A DNA stretch of 64,000 bases from Micromonospora parathelypteridis. GTDB lineage: Bacteria; Actinomycetota; Actinomycetes; Mycobacteriales; Micromonosporaceae. Under the pieces are notes generated by a model. The model had not been told where the DNA came from. It made no database searches and saw only the letters and a list, made by a program, of their open reading frames with translations. This document shows, in pieces, positions 59,121 to 64,000 of this stretch. Position 1 is the first letter of the stretch. Each line of letters begins with the position of its first letter. The DNA lies in the NCBI RefSeq assembly GCF_014201145.1, contig NZ_JACHDP010000001.1, forward strand, positions 248,001 through 312,000, in the 5' to 3' direction. The translations under genes were made by a program, and so were the position numbers.

Positions 59121-60317
59121 AGCACGCCGGATCTTCGTCGTTGGTGGGTACGTCTGGCCCAGGCCGCCGGACTGCTGGCCATCGGCCTGCTCGCTCTGTT
59201 CGACCTGCGGTTCAGCACGTCCGTGGGGATGACCCCGGTTGCCCTCCTGCTCGTGCTGGTGCGGATGGGGCTGGCGGTGGCGACGGTGCCGCTCTGGCTG
59301 CCGATGCACCGGCTGGGTTCCCGTTGGCTGCCGGCGGCCGCGTTGGCGCTCGCCACCACCTCGCTTGCCGTGACCGCGGCGATCCGGGTCGCCAGCAACG
59401 GCAGCTACCTGCTCGGCGGCAGCTGGGGCCTCGCCGAGTCGGCCGGACTGCTCGGGGTGGTCTTCGTGGTGGCCCGCTGGGGCGCGCCGCGGCTCGCCCC
59501 GTGGGCGGCGGTGGCCGCCGGGCTCGCGGTGGCCGCGTTACCGCTACGCGTCGGCACCGAAAGCCTTCTGGTGATCTTCGGCCTGCTCCAGGTGCTCGCC
59601 GCGGCCGGCGCCGCCGGGGTGGGGCTCTACCTGCGCATCGTGGCCGCCGGCCGGGAGCGGGCCATCGCGCTGGTCCGGGCCGAGCAGCGTGCCGAGTTCG
59701 CCCGTGACCTGCACGACTTCATCGCCCACCACGTCACCGGCATCGTGGTGCAGGCGCAGGGCGCCCGGTTCGTCGCCGAGCAGGACCCGCAGCGGGTGAT
59801 CGTCGCCCTGGAGCAGATCGAGCGGGCCGGCGCGGAGACGATGGCATCGATGCGGCGGATGGTCGGGATCCTGCGCAATCCAGACGCCCCGCCGGACGCA
59901 CCGCTGGCTCCACTGGCAGGGGTGACCGAGCTGGAGCCGCTGCTCACCGGGTTCAACGGCGCGGCGAACGCGCCGGCACGACTGCACGTCGACGGCGACC
60001 TGGACGGGCTGCCGGTGGAGGTCTCGACCTCGGCGTACCGGGTGGTGATGGAGGGGCTGACCAACACCCGCCAGCACGCGCCGGGCGCCCGATCCGTGGA
60101 CGTGGCCGTGCGACGTACCCCGGATTGGTTGTTGGTCCGGGTGGCCGACGACGGCACGGCCGGGCGCACCGCGCCGGCCCGGGGGCACGGCTTCGGCCTG
60201 ATCGGTCTCACCGAACGGGTACGCGCCCTCGGCGGCACGATCACCGCCGGCCCCGGCATCGCCGGCGGCTGGGTGCTCGATGCGGCGTTCCCGCTGCCCA
60301 CGGCGGTGGGACGATGA
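59118..60317 (+). CDS. Two-component sensor histidine kinase (HisKA_3, NarL class)
   Basis: A 399-residue membrane kinase. Residues of about 10-180 form five or six membrane spans with no large external sensor domain. The HisKA_3 dimerization domain has the phospho-acceptor His199 in ARDLHDFIAHHVTG; the HATPase_c domain shows MEGLTNTRQHAPGA (N-box) and GHGFGLIGLTERVRALGG. The sensor may detect membrane stress or its ABC partner directly. The stop overlaps the response regulator start (ATGA). It is divergent from the FtsX-type ABC transporter, a common arrangement for antibiotic- or envelope-responsive systems. Confidence 0.9.
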   Translation: MSTPDLRRWWVRLAQAAGLLAIGLLALFDLRFSTSVGMTPVALLLVLVRMGLAVATVPLWLPMHRLGSRWLPAAALALATTSLAVTAAIRVASNGSYLLGGSWGLAESAGLLGVVFVVARWGAPRLAPWAAVAAGLAVAALPLRVGTESLLVIFGLLQVLAAAGAAGVGLYLRIVAAGRERAIALVRAEQRAEFARDLHDFIAHHVTGIVVQAQGARFVAEQDPQRVIVALEQIERAGAETMASMRRMVGILRNPDAPPDAPLAPLAGVTELEPLLTGFNGAANAPARLHVDGDLDGLPVEVSTSAYRVVMEGLTNTRQHAPGARSVDVAVRRTPDWLLVRVADDGTAGRTAPARGHGFGLIGLTERVRALGGTITAGPGIAGGWVLDAAFPLPTAVGR

Positions 60318-60952
60318 TCCGGGTGTTGATCGCCGACGACCAGGCGATGGTCCGCACCGGCTTCGGCATGATCATCGGTGCGCAGTCGGACATGGAGGTC
60401 GTCGGCGAGGCCGCCGACGGGGTGGTCGCCGTCGAGTTGGCCCGGCGACTACGCCCGGACGTGGTGCTGCTGGACATCCGGATGCCGCGCCTCGACGGCC
60501 TCGAAGCACTGCGGCTGCTCGCCGGGCCGGGCGTCGCCGACCCGATCCGGGTGGTCGTGGTGACGACCTTCGACCTCGACGAGTACGTGCACACCGCGCT
60601 CTCCAACGGCGCCTGCGGCTTCCTGCTCAAGGACTCCGGGCCAGCCCTGCTGGTGGAGGCGGTCCGCGCGGCCGTGTCCGGTGACGCGCTGATCAGCCCA
60701 TCCATCACGGTACGGCTGTTGGAGCACCTCAGTTCCCCCGCCCCGGTGCGCGGCGACACCGGGCTGTCACCACGGGAACTCGACGTCGTGAAGCTCGTCG
60801 CCCGGGGCCTGACCAACGCCGAGATCGCCGCCCAGCTCTTCATCGCCGTCGGCACGGTCAAGACCCACCTGGCGAGCGTGCAGATGAAGCTCAAGGCCCG
60901 CAACCGGGTCGAGATCGCCGCGTGGGCCTGGGAACGCCGCCTCATCGGCTAA
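60314..60952 (+). CDS. LuxR/NarL-type response regulator
   Basis: A 212-residue response regulator. The receiver domain has the acidic pair D8-D9, phospho-acceptor Asp54 in VVLLDIRMP, the Thr/Ser switch in VVTTFD and the Lys in FLLKDSG. The C-terminal LuxR HTH is [39 protein letters not shown] (positions about 150-190). Coupled to the kinase. The most probable target is the divergent ABC transporter promoter in the 146-bp gap. Confidence 0.92.
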   Translation: MIRVLIADDQAMVRTGFGMIIGAQSDMEVVGEAADGVVAVELARRLRPDVVLLDIRMPRLDGLEALRLLAGPGVADPIRVVVVTTFDLDEYVHTALSNGACGFLLKDSGPALLVEAVRAAVSGDALISPSITVRLLEHLSSPAPVRGDTGLSPRELDVVKLVARGLTNAEIAAQLFIAVGTVKTHLASVQMKLKARNRVEIAAWAWERRLIG

Positions 60953-61043
60953 ATCCGCGGCGGCCCAACTCTGTGGTGGCAGACGAATAACGCTCGACTC
61001 CGGGGTCTGGCGCCGGCCACGACATCTTGCGACGCTAACGCTC

Positions 61044-62447
61044 GTGTATGACTACGACCTGTTGGTGCTGGGCTCCGGACCCAGCGGTCAGAAGGCCGCG
61101 ATCGCTGCCGCCAAGCTCGGCAGGCGAGTCGGCATCGTGGACCGCCGCGACATGATCGGTGGGGTGTGTATCAACACCGGCACCGTCCCCTCCAAGACGC
61201 TGCGCGAGGCCGTTCTCTATCTGACCGGGCTCAGCCAGCGTGACCTCTACGGCAGCAGCTACCGGGTCAAGGATGAGATCACGGTCAGCGACCTGGCGGC
61301 CCGGACCCAACACGTGATCACCCGACAGACCGACGTCATCCGCAATCAACTGGCCCGCAACCGGGTCGCGATGATCACCGGTACCGGGCGCTTCGCGGAC
61401 GCGCACTCGGTCTGGGTCGACAGCGGCTCGGGTCGCGAGTCGAGGGTGACCTTCGACAAGATGATCATTGCTGCGGGCACTCGCCCGGCCCGCCCGGACA
61501 GCGTCGACTTCGACGACCGGACGATCGTGGACTCCGACGGCGTCATCAACCTCCAGGCCGTACCCCGCAGCATGGTCGTGGTCGGCGCCGGCGTGATCGG
61601 CATGGAGTACGCGTCGATGTTCGCGGCGCTCGGCACCAAGGTGACAGTGGTGGAGCGCCGTGACCGGATGCTCGAGTTCTGCGACGACGAGGTCATCGAG
61701 TCGCTCAAGTACCACCTGCGCGACCTGTCCGTGGCGTTCCGCTTCGGCGAGGAGGTCGCCGCCGTGGAGAAGCACCAGACGGCCGCGCTGTGCATCCTCA
61801 AGAGCGGCAAGAAGATCGTGGCGGACACGGTGATGTACTCGGCCGGCCGGCAGGGCCAGACCGACGACCTGGCGCTGGAGGCCGCCGGGTTGGAGGCGGA
61901 CCGACGTGGCCGGATCAAGGTGGACGCCAACTACCGCACGACGGTTGACAACATCTACGCGGTCGGCGACGTGATCGGCTTCCCCGCGCTCGCGTCCACC
62001 TCGATGGAGCAGGGCCGGCTGGCCGCCCAGCACGCCTGCGGCGAACCGATCCGGGAGATGCACGGCCTGCAGCCCATCGGCATCTACACCATCCCGGAGA
62101 TCAGCTTCGTCGGGCAGACCGAGGCGCAGCTCACCGACAACTCGACACCGTTCGAAGTCGGCATCGCGCGTTATCGGGAGCTGGCCCGCGGCCAGATCGT
62201 CGGTGACTCGTACGGGATGTTGAAGTTGCTCGTCTCCCCCGAGGACGGCCGACTGCTCGGAGTGCACGTCTTCGGCACCGCCGCCACCGAGATCGTCCAC
62301 ATCGGGCAGGCGGTGATCGGCTGCGGCGGCACGATCGACTACCTGGTCGACGCGGTGTTCAACTACCCGACGCTGGCCGAGGCGTACAAGGTGGCCGCCC
62401 TGGACGCGTCCAACAAGATCCGCAACATCACCCGCATCGACGGCTAG
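61044..62447 (+). CDS. sthA: Soluble pyridine nucleotide transhydrogenase
   Basis: A 467-residue flavoprotein of the disulfide-oxidoreductase superfamily. The FAD motif is [18 protein letters not shown]; the normally redox-active pair is replaced by [14 protein letters not shown], with only one cysteine, which is diagnostic of SthA. The NAD(P) site is [19 protein letters not shown] and the second FAD motif [10 protein letters not shown]. It moves reducing equivalents between NADPH and NADH in the cytoplasm. Start GTG 61044 has no good ribosome site. TAACGCTCG occurs at 60988 and again at 61036, overlapping the start. Confidence 0.92.
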   Translation: MYDYDLLVLGSGPSGQKAAIAAAKLGRRVGIVDRRDMIGGVCINTGTVPSKTLREAVLYLTGLSQRDLYGSSYRVKDEITVSDLAARTQHVITRQTDVIRNQLARNRVAMITGTGRFADAHSVWVDSGSGRESRVTFDKMIIAAGTRPARPDSVDFDDRTIVDSDGVINLQAVPRSMVVVGAGVIGMEYASMFAALGTKVTVVERRDRMLEFCDDEVIESLKYHLRDLSVAFRFGEEVAAVEKHQTAALCILKSGKKIVADTVMYSAGRQGQTDDLALEAAGLEADRRGRIKVDANYRTTVDNIYAVGDVIGFPALASTSMEQGRLAAQHACGEPIREMHGLQPIGIYTIPEISFVGQTEAQLTDNSTPFEVGIARYRELARGQIVGDSYGMLKLLVSPEDGRLLGVHVFGTAATEIVHIGQAVIGCGGTIDYLVDAVFNYPTLAEAYKVAALDASNKIRNITRIDG

Positions 62448-62450
62448 CCC

Positions 62451-62858
62451 CTACCCCCTACCCCCGACCTCCACCAGCTCCGCCAGGTGGGTGCGGTAGT
62501 TCGGGCAGGTCGAGATGTCCTCGTGTGAGCAGTTCAGCCCGGCCTCAAGCAGATCTAGCGCCGACCGCAGCGCCGCCATCCTGGCCTGCAGCGCGCCGTG
62601 ATTGCGGCGCAGCACGTCCTTGCGGGCGGCCGGGTCGCCTGCGACGAGGAACGCTCGAATGTCCGGCAGCGGCAGGCCGGCCTGCTTCGCGCGCAGGATC
62701 GAGGCCACCCGGAACAGGTCGTCGTGGGTGTAGCGGCGACGACCGCCGGTGACCCGGGCGGGGCAGAGCAGGCCCACCGATTCCCAGTGCCGCAGTACGT
62801 GCGCTGGTAGGCCGAAGTGGTCGGCCACTTCGCCGATCGTCATCGGGCTTGACTTCAT
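62451..62858 (-). CDS. MerR-family regulator with C-terminal cysteine motif
   Basis: A 135-residue regulator (start ATG 62858; ATG 62843 is also possible). The HTH is MTIGEVADHFGLPAHVLRHWESVGLL and GGRRRYTHDDL, then a coiled-coil. The C-terminus carries CSHEDISTCPNYR, two cysteines and a histidine that could bind metal or react with oxidants or electrophiles. TAATGT on the minus strand (62868-62863) could be its -10. It shares a palindromic operator with the divergent methyltransferase gene, which is its likely target. Confidence 0.85.
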   Translation of the reverse strand: MKSSPMTIGEVADHFGLPAHVLRHWESVGLLCPARVTGGRRRYTHDDLFRVASILRAKQAGLPLPDIRAFLVAGDPAARKDVLRRNHGALQARMAALRSALDLLEAGLNCSHEDISTCPNYRTHLAELVEVGGRG

Positions 62859-62870
62859 GTCGACATTAAG
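62853..62870. promoter_or_regulatory. MerR-type operator in the divergent promoter
   Basis: CTTCATGTC (62853-62861) and GACATTAAG (62862-62870) form an 18-bp dyad with one mismatched pair; the centre ATGTCGACAT is perfect. TTGACT at 62849-62854 is a possible -35 for the methyltransferase gene. The dyad overlaps the MerR start codon. Confidence 0.65.
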
Positions 62871-62877
62871 GCCGACC

Positions 62878-63621
62878 ATGGCGGGCATGTCCAGTCTTCT
62901 AGCTTTCCTCGATGCCATCGAGAGCGAGCCTGCGGCCGTCGAACTGCGCGCCCGCTCCTACGAGTTGCTCGGCGACCTCACTGGCCGAACCGTCGTCGAC
63001 GCCGGCTGTGGCAGTGGCCGCGCCGTCGCCGAGCTGGCCGAGCGCGGAGCCCACGCCGTCGGCGTCGACCTCGATCCCGAGATGATCGCCGTGGCCCGGG
63101 AGCGCTGGCCTGCCGGCGAGTTCCATGTCGGCGACGCCGCCGAACTGCCGCTCGAAACCGGATCGGCCACCTACTACCGGGCGGACAAGGTGTTGCACGC
63201 GCTCGACGACCCGGCGCGTGCCGTGGCCGAGGCCCGGCGGGTGCTCGCACCGGGCGGTCGGGCCGTGCTGCTCGGTCAGGACTGGGACATGATCGCCATT
63301 GACTCGGACGAGCCGGAAGCCACCCGTCGGCTGGTCCACGCGAAAGCGGACTCGCTCCCGTCGCCGCGCATCGCACGTAGGTATCGCAACCTGCTGCTCG
63401 ACGCCGGGTTCACCGACCCGATCGTCGAGGTGCACACCGCTGTGCTCATCGGCGACACCGCGCTCGACCTGTTGAAACGGATCACCGACGACGAGACCTG
63501 GCTCGCCGAGCAGGCCGACCGCGCTCGCGCGAACCGGATCCTCGTCGTCGTACCAATGTTCCTGGTCGCCGCCCAGACCCAACCCCCACCCCCCACCCCC
63601 ACCCCCACGAGCCCCAAGTGA
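62878..63621 (+). CDS. SAM-dependent methyltransferase, class I
   Basis: A 247-residue methyltransferase of the UbiE/Methyltransf_11 type. SAM motif I is VVDAGCGSGRAVAELAERG, motif II includes VGVDLDPEMIAVAR and HVGDAAELPLETGS; the ADKVLHALDDP and VLAPGGRAVLLGQD segments follow. AAGG lies 6 bp before ATG 62878. The C-terminus ends in a Pro/Thr run encoded by a poly-C tract, and its TGA stop is the first base triplet of a long palindrome. Divergent from the MerR gene and probably induced by it; substrate unknown. Confidence 0.87.
   Translation: MAGMSSLLAFLDAIESEPAAVELRARSYELLGDLTGRTVVDAGCGSGRAVAELAERGAHAVGVDLDPEMIAVARERWPAGEFHVGDAAELPLETGSATYYRADKVLHALDDPARAVAEARRVLAPGGRAVLLGQDWDMIAIDSDEPEATRRLVHAKADSLPSPRIARRYRNLLLDAGFTDPIVEVHTAVLIGDTALDLLKRITDDETWLAEQADRARANRILVVVPMFLVAAQTQPPPPTPTPTSPK
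63585..63612. repeat. C-rich homopolymer tract at the end of the methyltransferase gene
   Basis: Runs of five and six C separated by single A bases encode a Pro/Thr tail. Such tracts are prone to slippage, so the last residues may vary between strains. Confidence 0.6.
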
Positions 63622-63675
63622 TCAAGAGATTTGCGTCAGCCGTCCCGGAGTGTCGTGACGGAAACATCTTGATCA
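63619..63675. repeat. Long palindromic element overlapping the methyltransferase stop codon
   Basis: TGATCAAGA (63619-63627) pairs with TCTTGATCA (63667-63675), and further in TTT-g-CGTCA pairs with TGACG-g-AAA. The stop codon of the methyltransferase is the first three bases. It may act as terminator, and it resembles interspersed palindromes I recall from related genomes. Confidence 0.6.
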
Positions 63676-63714
63676 CCGCGGGAGGGGGGGGTGGGGGTGG
63701 GGGTGCGGAGGGGC

Positions 63715-63742
63715 GGTGCGGGGGCGGGGGCGCCCCCGCACC
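63715..63742 (-). terminator. Terminator of the CBM2 gene
   Basis: GGTGCGGGGGC (63715-63725) and GCCCCCGCACC (63732-63742), 11-bp perfect arms with a 6-base loop, 14 bp beyond the stop at 63756 on the minus strand. Next to it is a G-rich stretch (63681-63735). Confidence 0.7.
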
Positions 63743-63755
63743 GGCCGATGATCCG

Positions 63756-64000
63756 TTAGCCTGCCGCGCAGGTTGGGCTGAGGCTGCCGGCGGTGCCGTT
63801 GGCCTGGAAGCCGAACTCGGTGGACTGCCCGGCGCCGACCCGGCCGTTGTAGGCCACGTTCGTCCAGTTCGTCGTGCCGGTGTTACCGCTGCGGTTGGCG
63901 CTCCAGGCGTTGGTGACCGTCGCGCCTGACGGCAACCCGATCGTCACCGTCCAGCCGTTGAGAGCCGACGATCCGGCCGTGACCCGTACGTTCGCCACGA
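63756..64000 (-). CDS. C-terminal CBM2 of a secreted polysaccharide-active protein (cut by window edge)
   Basis: About 81 codons reach the right edge without a start. The sequence is the end of a family 2 carbohydrate-binding module: ALNGWTVTIGLPSGATVTNAWSA, WTNVAYNGRVGAGQSTEFGFQANG and a final Cys in SPTCAAG. Conserved Trp residues (GWTV, NAWSA, NWTN) are those used for cellulose or chitin binding. The catalytic domain must lie beyond the window; cellulase, chitinase or AA10 oxygenase are all possible. Confidence 0.85.
   Translation of the reverse strand, partial: VANVRVTAGSSALNGWTVTIGLPSGATVTNAWSANRSGNTGTTNWTNVAYNGRVGAGQSTEFGFQANGTAGSLSPTCAAG

Noticed and set aside
63681..63735. G-rich stretch as G-quadruplex regulatory element
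   Set aside because: The composition allows it, but the stretch lies between convergent gene ends and is partly explained by a simple terminator hairpin.
1..64000. tRNA, rRNA, CRISPR arrays, insertion sequences, prophage genes
   Set aside because: Looked for by eye on both strands and none seen; short structured RNAs could be missed without a covariance-model search.

Overview
This 64 kb window is chromosomal DNA of a high-GC actinobacterium, most probably Micromonospora or a close relative in the Micromonosporaceae. The evidence is the very GC-biased codon use, the many GTG starts, the leaderless promoters, the Tat/Sec-exported carbohydrate-active enzymes with CBM2, CBM13 and CBM32 modules, a DUF5709 protein and a large SARP/AfsR-like regulator. 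Genus level is an inference from gene style. I see about 57 protein genes, including two cut by the window edges and one gene remnant. I see no rRNA, tRNA, CRISPR array, transposase or phage genes.

Layout. 1-4.9 kb: sulfonate-sulfur locus, with ssuD facing ssuABC, followed in the same operon by a methanethiol oxidase (SBP56) and a His-rich membrane protein. 4.9-10.1 kb: O-methyltransferase, alpha/beta hydrolase, two small secreted proteins and a secreted GH99-like enzyme. 10.2-12.0 kb: a second sulfur unit with a YeiH-type putative sulfate exporter, a coupled 48-residue membrane ORF, a 30-residue leader peptide of the actinobacterial sulfur type and an operator resembling the one in front of ssu. 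12.2-14.8 kb: secreted beta-helix protein with a LacI-type operator, and an SRPBCC protein. 14.8-21.7 kb: a DrrAB-like ABC exporter with hydrolase and MerR gene, next to a SARP-like regulator; a three-heptamer, 11-bp-period operator occurs both beside the regulator and in front of a DHFR-family gene. 21.7-28.7 kb: a four-gene unit built on a GCS2/ATP-grasp fusion ligase, an AsnB-like amidotransferase and an S9 peptidase, apparently an amidoligase pathway for an unknown peptide-like metabolite. 28.8-35.8 kb: DHFR-family proteins, a glyoxalase (VOC) remnant, aldo/keto reductase, DUF2071 protein, SDR, MFS exporter and TetR regulator. 35.8-41.4 kb: AlkZ-like protein, sigma factor with SnoaL-like tail, hydrolase, DUF5709 protein and a second MFS exporter.

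41.6-49.7 kb is a catabolic cluster: IclR regulator and amidohydrolase on one strand; on the other CoA-transferase, citryl-CoA-lyase-like protein, LigB/LigA extradiol dioxygenase, MDR reductase and aldehyde dehydrogenase. Two operators of identical architecture lie in the divergent promoter. 49.9-55.6 kb: MmyB-type regulator, membrane protein, secreted phytase-like esterase and a CBM13-alginate lyase-like enzyme. 55.7-61 kb: a MacB/FtsX-type ABC transporter facing a histidine kinase and response regulator. 61-64 kb: soluble transhydrogenase, MerR regulator with divergent methyltransferase, and the 3' end of a CBM2 protein.

The parts most worth following are the GCS2/ATP-grasp-AsnB-S9 cluster, the LigAB-CoA-transferase-citryl lyase cluster, the sulfur leader peptide with its split exporter, and the SARP box pair.
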